Positions 24,971-38,612 of a stretch of DNA of 64,000 bases are shown piece after piece. The stretch comes from Phalacrocorax aristotelis (Eukaryota > Chordata > Aves > Suliformes > Phalacrocoracidae): NCBI RefSeq assembly GCF_949628215.1, contig NC_134277.1, positions 1,805,183 to 1,869,182 of the forward strand, read 5' to 3'. The notes beneath the pieces were generated by a model that saw only the letters and a list, made by a program, of their open reading frames with translations, was not told the origin of the DNA and ran no database searches. The first letter of the stretch is position 1, and the number at the start of each line of letters is the position of its first letter. Made by a program: the position numbers and the translations under genes.

Positions 24971-27900
24971 TTATAGGCATGGAGGGGAGACACTGGAGGG
25001 CTTGACATGCTGCTCACCTGGAGCTGAGGGCAGCCATGGCCTCAGAGCCATGGGGCAAGGCACGGCAGGGAGAATAGCTGCGGCAGCTGTGCATGCCCCG
25101 GCAGGAGATGGAGGGGAGGGAGGAGGAATGGTCCCTGGAGTGAAAAATACAGGCTGTGACCCATGGCAAGAAGGCAAATCAACCCTGGAGCATGTTGCAA
25201 TGGGCATCTTGCTGTTGAGATAGCAGCATTGCCCACTCCAGGGGTGCTGGGTGGTGGCTGGAGGTGGGAGTCATAAGAGAGCCTTGTTTTGGGGCTCTTG
25301 ACACCTCGGATGTGATGGTAGCAGGGGTCAAGCCAAGCACCCATGGATTGGGACCTGCTGCAGTGTGAGATCCCTCCCATGGGACCACAGGCATCATCTA
25401 ATCCTGTGTGAGAAAAATAAATCAGCTGGGTCCTGTTCTCTGTCCCCCTTGACCATGCCCATATCTGTATGTTTATAATATATTTTTTCTAAAGCAGTGT
25501 GGCCTCATGCAAACCACCTCCTACAACCCACAGTACACCTGAAATGTGTCTAAGCATTATTTGGGGTGGTGCAAGCTGGTAAGAGCTAAAAACAGGCCAG
25601 AGAGCGTGCCTGCTCTAAAACAGAGTGGAGGATCACAGGACCTGGCCAGTCTGGCTTCACTTATTGAAGGTAAAGCCCTGTCAGCTGGGGGTTTCTTCAG
25701 GCAGTGCCAAAGTCTCGCCTGTCCTCTCTTGTCCATCCGTCTCCCTGGACTGGAGGGACAGTGCTGGTCCTCAATGTCTCCTCTTCCTTAGCCAGCTCAA
25801 GAAGAGCCTCTTGCCCCATCAAAACACTGCCAGCCCTTGTGATGGGACCTGTCCCCTCCCTGTATGCTTGCACATACCCCTGCCCTGTTCCAGGGCTCAA
25901 ATACCAACCCAAGGCTTTATGCTAAGGCCTTGGACCCTCACCAAAATGGTCTTATCTCCTGTCATCTCATGATCTGTCTTCCCTAGAAATACCTTCACGG
26001 TATCCCAGCAAACCAGAGATCTCCTCAGAAATGACCTCTACAGGTCCTTCCAACCCAAAGTGTTCTATGATTCCATGACATCAGCTTTGCCTTTCTGGGC
26101 AACACCTCTTTCCAGCCAGGAACACATGATTTGTAAGAAGTGTAGAACCCATTCCAGAGTCTGTCACGCTCCTTTTCGCCATCCTTACAGCAGCCAGACT
26201 GGAAGAGGAGACACAAAATGCTGGGATTTTATGGGTCAAACAGCATTCTCGTCCGAATTCATTCTGGTTTGCATTCTTCTGCAGGGTCTCCAGGAAACAC
26301 GGACTTCCCAACCTGATATTTTTTCAGTCATTAACTACAGATCTTTGCCTGGTCCACTTTCTACAGGGTGTTAACTGTGAACCCTAAGGATGTACTTCCC
26401 AATGGAGTATTCTTCCCTTCCATTTCATTTTAGATGCCCATTTTGAAAGCTGGGGGCTTAGGGCCAGCAGTAGCATAAGAAACAATGGTGCTACCAAGAG
26501 GCAAAGGGGAAAGTGATGAATTAGGAGGTTCATGAGAGAAGCAAAGGCTACCGCCGCAGCCATGAGACGACACATAGTTCCTTCTTCTGGAGGAGTAACA
26601 GTGCTGATAATGAAGGCTGGCACCTTCAGCAGAGTAGGCACCAAGCTGGAAAAGGAGTCTCATGCCCAGGTCTACCAGGTCTCTGTGCACACCCTATGGG
26701 TTCTCACCCATGCATACCCCCAGCAGCAATGCTGATGGCTATTATGCAGCAGATTTGGCTGCATTGCAATTACAGGGGGATTGGTTGATTAACCTGCGTG
26801 TCAGCAGAAACAGGGAAAGTGGCAAATGGAAGGGTACAGATATCCACCTAAGCAGGTTGCAAGGTCTGGGCTGTCTGCTGCTACTCCACTTCAGGCCTCT
26901 CCTCCACCCAGCTCTGTTCATGGGATGGCAGTCAGTTCACCCTCTGGTTTGTCCATGGTTCTGGTTATCTGGGTAACTCAGAGCCCTTATCGCCCCAGGA
27001 AGCGCTGAGTCAGGTCAGCCAAGCACGTGCCTGCATTGACCTCTACGGAGATCCAACTTGTGTTCAGACTTGTTGGCACAGAACCAGGGCCAATCCTTAC
27101 CTGGCTGCAAAACAAGGGCTGACTCTGTTCCATTTTCAGTAGCTGAAGCACGCTTCCCTTCCCCTGCTCCTCTATAAACCTTAGTCATCTTTTGCTGATG
27201 ACAAGAGTAAATTGAGTGCATAGTAGCTGTGACTTTGAGTGGTGTGATTTCCCACTTCCAGTCCTACAAAATATGTGCAAAAGGCACTTAAAGCTCAATT
27301 TGTTGATCACACTGATGTTGTCAATGACACCAAGGGATGCAAGGGCAAAGTCAGTATAAAAATTTGGGTAGGAGAGAACAAAAAGCAATCATCTGTTGCG
27401 CAATCTATTTAAACACTGGCGCTAAATTTGCTCAAATCTCTTAGATTCAGACATCATGATTTGGCATGCTTTAAGAATAGACCCAAATCCACAACTGGAT
27501 CCAGCCCTGTCCTGTGGTTTGAAAAATATAGCCTGCCAACATGCTTATCATCCTTCCCCATGGCCACCATAGCCAGAAGCAAGAGCGACACTTCCCCCTT
27601 TCAGATCCCTCCCCAAATTGCTCTTGTTTAAATGCTTTCAAGAAGGCATTCATTGCACAAGGCAGCCAGCCACAAAAGAAGCTACTGAAGCATGGCTGAA
27701 CATGGTTTGGAGAAGCATCTGGAAACTGTGGGTTTGTCATCCGACCCAGATCTCTCAGTTTGCAGAATCTTCTCCCTTTCTGTCCAGATGCAACCCAGGG
27801 CCAGGAGACCAGGACCAGCATGTGCCAGTCAGGCTTCTCCAATTTACCTTCCGGCTCTCTCCTTATTTCCCTGCAGTGGCACTGATTGACATCAGATGAG

Positions 27901-30900
27901 ACTCTTCTTGGCCCTTCTGCACTCCACAGGAACACCACTGATTTACGCCAGCAGAAGGCTCTGGCCCCTTGAGCTTTGTGGTTTCTGTGATGAGGTTAAG
28001 GCAAATCACAGAGAAAATTTGATCCCAGGAATGAAACAAACAAAGAAAAAGAAACCAAAAACCAACAAACATGCTTCATTGTGGTGGTGAAAGGCTGACG
28101 GAGAAACAGCAGTCATGGTGGGAAATGAATTGGAAGTGAAGCTGGTACTCTGCAGTGGGATCATATGGTGGGATGCTCCGAGGCTGTTTAACAGTACTAC
28201 GGCATGAGTCACAGCCGTGCAGTTACACCCGCACGCTCACTTGTAGATACACGCACACATAACAGATTTGTACCAAACCCTGTGTCTTTGTCAGCTGAGG
28301 AAATAAGTCCTTGGGGCCCACCCAGGTTCTGTGGGGTGCAGACGGCCTGTGGTGGGATGCTCTGCAGCTGAGCGGGTCCCCTGAGGGGTTGGGGCAGCTC
28401 TGAGATGCACGAGCACCCATTGCTGACATCTAAAGCCTAGCAAGGGAAATCAGCCCTATCCTGCTTTGTCCCCATCCAGTGGCTAGCCTGGGTAAACGGT
28501 CCTGGTAATTTAGCACAAGTGAAAACAAGCGATGTCTGCATTAGATACAGTGCATCAGCCCCTCTGACCACCTACTGGTGTTTTAGTAACCACGCCTATT
28601 TAGACTGGGGAAATGCTTCCACCTCTGTGCCTGTAGAGCTATCTCTCTCTCTTTTATCCTTTTCTGGGAAGAACAATAAAAATAAACCTTGTTTCCAGAA
28701 GCACGGAGTCCACCGACACTCCCCACAAGCCCTCTGTGCCTTTGCTGCACATACAGAGCAAGAAATACCTGAAAGCACACAGAAAGCCAATGGGAGAGCT
28801 AAATCTCAACTCCTGGTCTCCTCTCCTTACCGAAGAGGCCATTTTAGAGCAAGCAATTCAGTGAGTGTAACCTGGAGGGCACTGGAAGAAAATACAAGCT
28901 GAGAGAAGATTTCAGGGATATCAACTACTTTGAGACGTTGAAAGTCTTCGTAAGCTGAGGGCTTTTGATCACCCAGCAATTCTAGCTCTTGAAGCTCTGT
29001 ATGTTGGTTGTCTCTTAGCATTTCCACCTCTTATTAGCTCCCTCCCAATTTTATTTTAATTTTTGTTGGCTGTATTTGTACTGAGCTGAGTGAAATCGCT
29101 AACCACAAAATAGATATGCTACTTTATGTAATGTTGCTTTATTGATCTTATTCTTCGAGTGCGGTCAGGAGAAACAGGTCATTTCCTTGCAACCACTCGC
29201 CATAGCTGGTGTCTCAAAGCTACTTCAACTCTGATTGCTCAGTGTCTGAAAGGAGAAGTGATTTGGGATGTAGAAGTCAAGAATAAAGTCAAGGTAACAT
29301 TGAGGAGAGGCAGGGGTTAGGCAATAAAAGCGGGATAGATGGAAACAGCATGTGAAGTTCATGGAAATCAGTGTAGTGGTTTCACTGAATTTTGGAATTT
29401 AATTTGTATCTTTGCAAAACTAAAGAGGCTACTGGCTATGTGCTCCTGCAGGAGATCAGGCATTGCCTAATGTGTTTTAATTACTCTGTGACTCAGCCTA
29501 CGGTTTCCTACAACCGGCCCATCTCAGGAGCCCTTAGAGTGACCAAAATCAGGTTAATACAATGCTCCTGGGTCTAGTAATACCAGCCTTCCTGGGCAGA
29601 GCAGGGCCAGGGTGCCTCCAGCTTCTGAAACCCTCCTTTGCCTCCTGAGTTAAGAAACGCCCCACTGCACGTCTGCTACCAGCACCATTCCTGTGCTTAG
29701 TGTGTGGGACGGGCTCCGGGCTGTCCTGGGATGCTGCACTCCCTCGGGTGCTCAAGGAGTATAAACCACGTGAATAAATCAAGGCAATGAGTTGGTGATT
29801 AAATGACTTGTTAGTGGTCCTAAACAGTGGCAGAGTCCCCCAGAGCACCACTGAGTCTCAGTTAACTGATCATTTGTCCTCTGCTACGTGTCCAAGAGAC
29901 GGTAGTTCCCTACCATCTGCTGCTCCTTACAGTGCCTCAACCGTTAACCCACAAAAGCATGAGCTAGGTTTTGCATACCACTTCCTTCTCTGTTAAAACA
30001 CACAGCAAAAAACCCCACTTAGGTCCCAAGTCAAAGTTCAGTGCAAGGAAGAGAAGGTTTCTAAGGACACACAGTGACTTTCAAACCTGCCTTTACAGAT
30101 GCAGGAGGCTGCTTCTTGCTCTGTGTGTCAAGACCAAGCAGGTAAATACCCTGAAATGACTGGAGAGAGGGGAAGGGAGACTGAAGTAAAGATAACATCG
30201 AGAAACCCTGATTAGCAACAGGGCTGCCATGTGAAAAACGAGATTACCAGCCTGCCTTTGGTGCTGAGACAGCAACTTCTGTCTCCAGCCCTTGCCCCAG
30301 ACACTGATCTAGGAGGAGGCCTTTTTTGAGAGGCCAGGTCTCTTTTTGACGAGATGCCCGTATCTGACAGAGGGCTGACACTCGAGGTCGTTACAGTGGA
30401 AAGACCCAAAGACACCAAGCACCTTTGGACTTTGAAGGCTCGTTTATTCTGCACTTTGATAGGGTCAGAAAGGTGGGCTAGGGCAGGGTGGCTGTGTTGT
30501 CTCGTTCTGCCTGGCTCAACACCCTCCTCAACTTGGATGTAGTGGGGGTGGTTTGACCTGACCATTTCACTGTTGCTGTAAGCAACAGAACAGAAAGCAG
30601 GTGAGTAGGTACCAACTGTGTTGTATCTCTGCTTGTCTGGACCACTTCTGAGTCTTGGAAGTCCCTGTTTATGTCTGTATTGCTAAAAATATTGGCTGTG
30701 TTCTGTCTTCTGGCCCTGGTGCCAAGCGGCACAGCGTACCTCATGTCTACAAGCCTAAACTTTTTTTTTTTCCCTAAGAAAAGAGCATCGTCATGTCCAA
30801 CATCCCTGACCTGTGTTACCCTGAACCATCACTTGGCACTGTACAGGACTCGTGTGCTCACGTGACAACTCTGCCGAGAGGTGTGCTAATGGTCCGATGG

Positions 30901-33900
30901 TGTGGCTGATGGAGGGGAGTTTCAGAGGTAGCACGGAGCCTACGATGAGCTCGGCTGCCGGCCCCACGGCTTACGTCACTCTACGCTATGTGTCTATTGC
31001 CAAGCAGCGGGAGGTACAACAGGGTGTTCAGCAGGCCTGGGATGGGGTCTGTGTCTCTCAGAAGGAGGATTTGGGGGGCCTTTATGCCAGAGTAACATGA
31101 CTGTACAACCATGGTGTCAGGGTGAACCTGGGCATGTTGCTGGCCATGCATCCCTTCTTGCCCCACTTCTGTGACCCAATCTCTCTGTCACGTGCCTTGG
31201 GGACTCATCTGAGCCTTTGCAGTGCAGATGCCATTCACTGACCCAGCAACAAACCTACATTTATTTTCTTTTTTTCATCTTGGTTTAGTTTGGTGCCAGC
31301 TCAGTGAGCTGAATCAGCTCTTGGAGGGGTGCACATGGTCGGGGGGGAAGGAGGCAGACAGGAGCACAATCCCTGTGCTGCTGAAATGCCTTGAACGAGG
31401 GATGCTGGAGGGGCGAGGGGGAAAAGAGGCAGAGAAATCCACTTTCTGCTTTGCTGGGTAAAGGGAAAAAACTGTAGCCAGAAAGACAGACCAGACTTGC
31501 AGAAGATTTCGACAACCAAACCATCACCTGAATTTTGTCAGAGGAATTTTTGCTGCAGGAGACTTAAAGTACGACCTGATAAGAGGGAACCGTCAGTCCA
31601 AAATTTCCCATTCTTGAAAACCAGGTTTCTGGAAGTCAAGCCAAGCTAAGCTTCTGAAGGAAAAGGAAAACCCTAAAATGCAGAGCCACTCTAGTCACTG
31701 GCAAGGGTCAGCCTGGCCTCAGTGGAAATAAAGGGGTTAATGCCAAGCCAGAAAGACCAAGCACGTGTTTGGGTGTTTTCTTCCCGTGACACAAGGCAGC
31801 AAAGCCCAGTGTGACCCAGCAGGTATTCTGCTGGCTGAGTTTCAGCCCCAAGTGTAATTTTTTTATTGCCGCCTTGCGAAAGGTGCAACACAAAGATCAT
31901 CTTTAGTACAGCAGCCCTCGGAAGGCCAGCTGAAGTTTGAGGTGTTATGGGTCGAAAGAACCAAATGGTATTATAACAGCCAAGTGGATGCAGAGAGAGA
32001 AAGCAAATTCTCCGTGTCAGGGCAAAATATCTTTGATATGGTCTAATCTTTAACACAGGCTGATCCTGTTGAGTTCTTCCTTTTGGTGGGGGCTTGCTCT
32101 AAGGAACACATTTTCTTTGGGACTTTTTGTTGTAATGGTTACTAACTGAGAGATGCTAAAAGTTTGCTTATGCCAGGAGCTGAACAGAGAGAGAAACCCC
32201 TCTATGCTTGCCCTTCCGCAGAGAAATATCCCATCTGAAGGGGTGGGGCATCCCTGCTGGCTTCTCTCTTTGATCCGGACAGCGTCAGAGAGCGAGGAGG
32301 TTTGGAGGGATCAAAAGGCTGAGGCGAGCCCAGCAAAAGCCATGGGGGCTGGAGAGCTGCACAGTCTAGTGAGTACCTAAATACATGCCAGACTTCATCG
32401 CCCTCTCCCAGCAGTGCAGGATGAGGATTGAGGTGCTTGGCAGCAACAAGGAGAAGTTCTTGGGAAGGGTTTAAGTCAGAGGCAGCTCTAGTCTGGCTCT
32501 GCTATTCCCTCCTCCTCGTTTAGGCACAAGGAAAATTCAATGACTGCAGGGTTTAGCTGCAGCCATAGCTCTGCCACCAGCTCCAGGGAGCAGGACTTCC
32601 CCAGCCCTGTATCTCAGTGCCGGGAGAGGAGCTTTACAGCCTCAGCCCTTGCTGCTTGGTCAGAGGCTGTATGGTAATAGCTGCGATTTAGGGGTTTCAG
32701 TGTGATGGGCGTGGTGTCTGTGCCCCAAATATCTCTCCAAACCAGGGGCTGATTTCAACTGAATTTTATCAAGGGGCTGAGCGGTGTGTTTCCCAAGCAG
32801 AGGGAAATCCTCCAGCCAGCATGTTTACACCCTAGGAAAGTCCCTTATCAGTACATTCAGCCCAGGGAATGAGACGCTATGAGACACACAGCTGTGGGAC
32901 AACTCTCAGCATCATTTTTCAAAGGGACATGGGAACGGAGGGTGGTGGTGGCAGGGACAGCAGCTGTCTCTGCGTGAGACCTCTGGGCCAGGGGTACCCC
33001 TCGCAAGGACTGCAGACACACCGCCCTAGCTGAAATAATCCCACTGCTCTCAAAGCACCGCTCCAGGGCTATTTCTAGGAGGCCAGAAACCAAACAACAA
33101 CTGCCCAGACCTGAAAGATTCACCTCAGACTTCAGTTCCTCCAGCCTTGACCCCCCTCCGTGTGCACAGTTGCCCTGTTGCTTTTCCTCTTCCCGCTGCA
33201 AGGAACTCACCCCAAACGCAGCCTGCTCAGGTCAGACTTGCCACCGGGCAGCTGAACTTTTTTTGGCTTGCATGGGATGAAATCACAGCCCCTGCATTAC
33301 CCTGATGCGGAGGCTTGTTTGCTTTATATTTTGTGGTTGAGTATTTTATAGTCCAGGGATATCTGCTAATCCCAAAGTACAATAACAAAAATCTTATCTT
33401 TCATAAATATGGGAGGCAGGGATGGGCACGCTCCCAAGCGTGTGTGGAGAAAAGACATTTCAGGCATTGTTTCCCTGCACTTGGAGCCTGTCTTTATTTA
33501 ATGAAGTTAGACAGCTAGTAGGGATTTACAGGATCTCTATATAAGATTAGTTTATTACTATTATTCTTTTTATTATGGGCCGTATTCTGAGTCAGATTAT
33601 GATTATCTTCCCCTTCCAGCTATAAATTATTCAAATTCAAACACTTCCCCTTCCCAGATCCGTGAAGACGTGGGTCTGATCAGAGGAACAGCAAGAGACA
33701 AGTCAAAGAGCAAAACACCGACCAGTTAAAAGCGTCCTTAAGCTGTTTCGCTGCCTGAGCACCAGGATCTTGGCTGGTTGGTGATCCGAGAATCGCTTTG
33801 GTGTGAACAAGAGAGTTTTTCCAATTTATACTGGACATTCCCACCGGAGAGTAACACCAGTGCTGGTGTGGATGCAGCTCCTTGGGAATAGGGGGTGGGA

Positions 33901-34345
33901 CCCTTCTGCAGGTGACCTGGCTGCTTTTGTCCCTGTTTTGGGTTATGCCTGCAAGAAAGGATTCCAGAACTCCTCCTGACACCCCTTGAATTTCTGGGGG
34001 ATTGCTACAGCTTCTCTGCAAAATCAGAGGGAAACTTCAGCATCGCCCAAGCAGCCTGAGTGGGGCCAGGGCTGGGGAACCATGGGCTGCAGCAAACAGA
34101 AAGGGGCTGAGATCCTTCTGCTGCCAAAATGCATCCCCTAATGCGCAGCACCTTCTGCAAGGCACCGAGTGCCGCTTAAAGGCAGGACCTCCACCGTAAA
34201 GTGGAGGTGCCTTTTGCTACGCATTTCATACCCCACATGGACTTGCTTCCCTGGGTCACGTTGAGCTCAGCTGGCTGCAACCGGCTCAGGCTGATACCCA
34301 GTCCCAAAATGGAGCAGTTCTGATCCAAAGTCCTGCTGGTGGCTG
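24971..34345. other. Noncoding sequence, no gene seen
   Basis: No supported gene, tRNA or LTR. The longest frame is 155 codons on the minus strand at 27,471-27,938, without recognisable motifs. A short CR1 tail at 26,010-26,079 is listed separately. A CpG cluster around 30,840-31,010 includes a TTACGTCA CRE/ATF-like site near 30,973. Confidence 0.5.
26010..26079 (+). mobile_element. CR1 LINE 3' tail fragment
   Basis: The stretch ends with ACAGGTCCTTCCAACCCAAA, then TGTTCTATGATTCCATGA, the standard bird CR1 3' end with its ATTCTRTG-type terminal repeat. Only about 70 bp is recognisable, so this is a severely 5'-truncated, noncoding insertion. The + strand is the element's sense strand. Confidence 0.82.
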
Positions 34346-34381
34346 CTTCTTCTTCTTCTTCTTCTTCATTATTATTACTAT

Positions 34382-34419
<38 letters not shown>

Positions 34420-34441
34420 TTATTATTAGTAGTAGTAGTAT
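34346..34441. repeat. Composite trinucleotide repeat (TTC/ATT/ACT/AGT) with hairpin
   Basis: A continuous three-base periodicity of about 95 bp changes unit in steps: TTC, then ATT, then ACT (about ten units), then ATT, then AGT. The last change makes an inverted repeat: the 13 bases at 34,406-34,418 are the exact reverse complement of 34,428-34,440, with a nine-base ATT loop between. The array reads as poly-Leu/Val on the plus strand and poly-Ser/Asn on the minus strand, but neither is a real protein. Confidence 0.93.
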
Positions 34442-37400
34442 TCAGAATATGTCTTCCAGTGACAATGGGGTTGGGGGCTGCCAGGCTGAGGCTGGCAAGA
34501 GAAGGAACCTCAGCGAAAACCAAAGGGGTTGGCAGAGCAAACCGTGGGGGTTTCTTCTGGGAGGTGGGACATGGGGAGGTTTTTCTGCAAGGAGCTCTGG
34601 CAGAGTCATTCAGATAAAATCACAGTGCACACATCTTAACCTCGCCTGTGCTCTGCTGATCTCAGACCCTACTTTTAAATCTTCTTTTGCACACATCTTC
34701 TTTTCAAGCCCATGTTTGCAGGACTATCTGGCTCATGTCAGTTTTTCTTCCCTGGACCTTGGACTGAATAAATTAACCCGAATTTATGCCCTCACCCCGC
34801 CAGATTTCAGGCAGAAAATGCTCAATCGACAAGCGAAATTCCCTTTGACGTTTAGGCAGGTGTTAATCAGGAATAGTCCCGGGGAAATGCTGGGGTAGAA
34901 CTTCTCTGGATTTCCCTGGCTGTTGGAAGACAGCAGAATTTCACCCAAATCTTTACCCCACATCAGACAGCCCTCTGTCCCTCTCAGCTGCCCCCTAAAA
35001 CGCAGGCCAGGGGTGCTGATCTCGCTATGGATTTTATGTGGCTGCAGGCTCACAGGAGGTCCACGATTTCTGCACAGACACGTTTAACTCTCAGAGGACC
35101 CACTCCCATGGCATTTTTCTGTGTGCTGAATTTCCCATTGTGGTTTACAGTTAGTGTAGGGACATGCAGCCCACATGCTGCAGAGACATGATTCAGCTGC
35201 CACAGTCCTGCCCCACAATGTACCAGTGACACAAAGAAACGGTTTCCCATCCCTACCTCAGCGCTCTTGCTGCAAAAGGTACCTTTATTACCATCTTTGC
35301 TTGCTGACAAAAAGAATGATGGGAATGACAGCTTAAGATTTTGGATGCCTCGTGCTCGATCCCGATCTCAGCATCACCAACACTCAGAAACAAAGCAACC
35401 GAGCTGCAAAGAGCTCAGCAATTAGGGCCACGGCTCTCAAGACTCAAGTCTTCCAGCCTCAGATGGATGAATTGCGCCCTGAAGCCCTGAGCGGTCGGCT
35501 GCCTCGGTCTGTGGGAATCCTCCTGACTCAAACCCCACAGCAGAGCCTTGCATTGCTCTGCTGGGGGAGTGAAAGATCGGGTACCACTTTTAGCTTAGCC
35601 CAAAGCTGCCATGAAGCCTTTTTCTAAACTAAGTCATTGCATCCCCATCCTTCTGCAGATACCCTGAATGATTTTTGCTTGTTTCTTCTAGGAGAGAGAC
35701 ATTTGATGACTTCTATTGATGTCAGCACATAAAACCCACTCAGACCTGCTAGCCAAATATCAAGTATATATATGACCCGTCTTACACTGTAGCTGCCGAG
35801 ACGTCACCGTGCTGAAACCCACAGTCCATACCTTTCCATGTTTTCAAAATTCATTTAAAAATCAAATTAGTTTAGGAAAGAAACAACAGCAGCAAAAAAA
35901 AAAAAAAAAATCAGGCTCTGGGCACCCTGCAAGTTGTTCCCTGCCTCTCAAGTTGTAGAGTGGGATGATATGGGGCTTCTTATCCTGCCTAAGTGGGTGC
36001 CAGAAGGGACACACAACAGCTCTGCAGCCCCTGAATTGTCAGGACAACTTTTCAAACCTTCTGGCAACTCCTTCAGCTGTCAGTAGTGGGTCTGAAAGCA
36101 AGGGAAGTGTCTGAAACAGGCACTTCAGCCTGGGCCTAATTAAACCAAATGGGGTTTATAGCAACAGGACCCTAAAACAGTACAGGAGGGGATCAAGCTT
36201 TTGGAAGCGCAACAGAGCAAATACTCTTGTGCATTCCTCACCTAGTCCTTCCCGGCACGTTTCCCTGCTTGCTTGCCCCTCTGTGATTCTGGCCGAGCTA
36301 TTCCTGATTCATGCCCAGGTCCAGCTCACCCCGAGCCGGTGCACGGGGCACGCTGAGCCCATGAGCGCCCGTCGCCTACCAGCGCTGCTGAGCAAATCGC
36401 TTGTGTTCTGCAAGTGTCTGTCGTGATGGGGGCATCAAAAATTAAATACCCACTGGGAACATGAGACAGCTGACACTTGGTTCACTGGCTCACCCTCTGC
36501 ACCTTCTGGGGATACCGGGATGTACTGGGAGAGGGGATTAAACTGGGAATGGGACTGGAGATGCATTCTGTAGCCTTGCCTGTCTTTTCTGGGTCCTGAA
36601 ATCTGCTGAGCTCCAATCTGGCTGTTTCACTAACCTGATTTTCACCGGTACCAAGAAAGACACCAAAGCTAGCAGGAATTTTGGTGCTGACTTAGCGGCT
36701 GCAGGGCTGCGGAGGTGCGGGGCAGCAGGTGCTGCAAGAGCTACCAAGTCGGGATATGGACCCAAAGTCAGACATGGTCACAGAGATGCTAATCCAACCC
36801 CAAATCAGGGGAGAAACCTTAACCGTCAGTAAAACCTCCACAAGTCTACAAGTGGTCCTCCCAATTTCCCCAGTTTCCTTTGGGTTTTGAAAGGTTTATT
36901 TGTGCTTAGAGATAGAACAAGACAGGGATGGACTGCAGCAATGACTGTTTTCCAAGGGGCTGTTTCTTCTCATTTATTGATGAGATGTTTCCTGCCAGCA
37001 TGATGCTGGACGTGTGGGGGAAATACCCCTCTAGCAAACCTGCGCAAGGTCCCAAGCAGTCCCTAGCAAACCCAGGGGACAGGGTCCAGGGTGATGGGTC
37101 CTGGAGGGTCAGGGACGACCTGGCTGGAGCCTGGGTCAGGGTGAGCCCGCTCCTTTTCAAACACATCTCCATCCCTCAGGAAAAGCAGACACTGCTTTAG
37201 GTGGTGGCCGTGCCCCTTCCTACACTAGAAGGTACTGAGAGATGGCCAACAGTGGTGGTGATTCCAGGGATGGAGAAAGCAAGAAGAGCACACGTCAAAG
37301 CAAGATACCCATCTGTGGGTTAATATTTGGTGGCCGATTCTGATGACATGTCCCTTCACTGCTGCATGAGGGCTTTGAAGATCACTTGGGGCTGCTGAAG

Positions 37401-37699
37401 GGGTTCTGTAGATCTTAGCCCGTTCCCCATCACCACCATCAAGGCAGTTTTGACAGACTTTAGCCCTTTTGGCTCCCTCTGTAAAGATATTCTGCCTCAG
37501 AGTGCACAGGAACAGGTGAAAACAGTGCCAGGAAGTAAAGGGTTAATACTACTTTCATTCTCCTGAGTGTAAACTGTCTGCAAACCCTGCACTCTAAAGT
37601 CCTCTCCAAATTTAATCCCAAAGAGGAAGGCACTGTTTCACAGGGATTAAGCAGATTTGCAGATTAAAAGGATTAAATTAAAATTAAATTTGTCGTCTT
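34442..37699. other. Noncoding sequence, no gene seen
   Basis: No supported gene or mobile element. It contains a 17-base A run at 35,894-35,910 and a small CpG cluster at about 36,250-36,430. Frames reach about 150 codons (34,449-34,898), driven partly by the adjacent trinucleotide repeat. Confidence 0.5.
35894..35910. repeat. Poly(A) run of 17
   Basis: Seventeen consecutive A residues preceded by an AGC-rich stretch. No retrocopy is recognisable upstream and no duplicated target site was seen, so it is listed only as a homopolymer. Confidence 0.9.
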
Positions 37700-38232
37700 G
37701 TGGAGCGGGGTGGATAAAAAAAATAAAAAAAGAAAGAAAAGGAAAAGTTGCCCTTTATCCATAGGTGTCTTTTAAATTGTCCCCCAGACCCCTGTCAAAC
37801 TGCACACGTTCCTGTCCAGAGGGGTTTAAAAGTGATTCAAACTCTTCGGGAAGCACAGACATTTTAATTTCATCTGGTGCAGCAACTCTTGAGACCAACT
37901 GCACACACTATCTGCCAGCGAAATAAACCACTGCACTGAAAAAAACCCTCAGCGCTCTGCCTTCTAAATCCTTGATACAGTAAATTACTCATCAAGGAAA
38001 CAGCCGTGCAGATCGTTCAAGAATGCAAAGGGAAAAGATTGAGGGACTCACCAGAGCGTAGACTGAACTCAGTACGGAGCAGCAGAGGATCAAACCCAGA
38101 CTGTGATAAACCAGATATGATCCCATATCCAAGAGGCTTCTTCCAGCATCCAAGCTCGCTCAGGGAAGTAGGAGGACGAGAGGTCTTCCAGCGCTCCGGT
38201 TGCAGATGATTTCTCCTTCTCCTTCCCTCCCG

Positions 38233-38247
38233 CCCCCCCCCCCCCCC
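38233..38247. repeat. Poly(C) run of 15
   Basis: Fifteen C residues follow a TCC-rich stretch. The complementary strand is a G run capable of stacking structures. Length is likely to be unreliable in assembly. Confidence 0.93.
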
Positions 38248-38254
38248 TCCAGAA

Positions 38255-38278
38255 TTTGTTTGATTGTTTGTTTGTTTC
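38255..38278. repeat. (TTTG)n microsatellite
   Basis: About five TTTG units with one interruption (TTTGTTTGATTGTTTG...), immediately downstream of the C run. Confidence 0.8.
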
Positions 38279-38560
38279 CACAGTTTTAGCCAGAAAGGCA
38301 CATGACAAGAAACCCCGGTCCTTTGCTTCGTTTTCTCATGGCTGGAGATCTGGGCAGCTCCCTAAACGCAGCCGAGGAGCCCATGTGAAGCGGAGCAACT
38401 TCGCTCCCTTCAGAGCTGCAGCCCCTGGTGCTGTTTGTTTTCCATGTGCATCTGTCTCAGAGCAGAAAAAATCACATCCATATGTCAAAACTGCTCTTCT
38501 GTTTCCTTTTTATGAGGCAGTGGGAAGTTCAAATAATTTCTTTGTCAAACGCAAACACAC

Positions 38561-38612
38561 AGAAAGAGGGAGAGAGAGGGAGGGAGGGAAGGAGGGAGGG
38601 AGAAGGCGAGAG
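38561..38612. repeat. (GA)/(GGGA)-rich purine tract
   Basis: About 50 bp of almost pure purine made of GAGA and GGGA units. The asymmetric strand makes a triplex-forming H-DNA tract possible. Open frames through it are Arg/Glu/Gly-rich artefacts. Confidence 0.88.

Noticed and set aside
27290..27360. Possible CR1 ORF2 motif (GTCAATGACACCAAGGGATG)
   Set aside because: Only one short block resembles the GDDTK-type segment; flanks do not continue in CR1 order.
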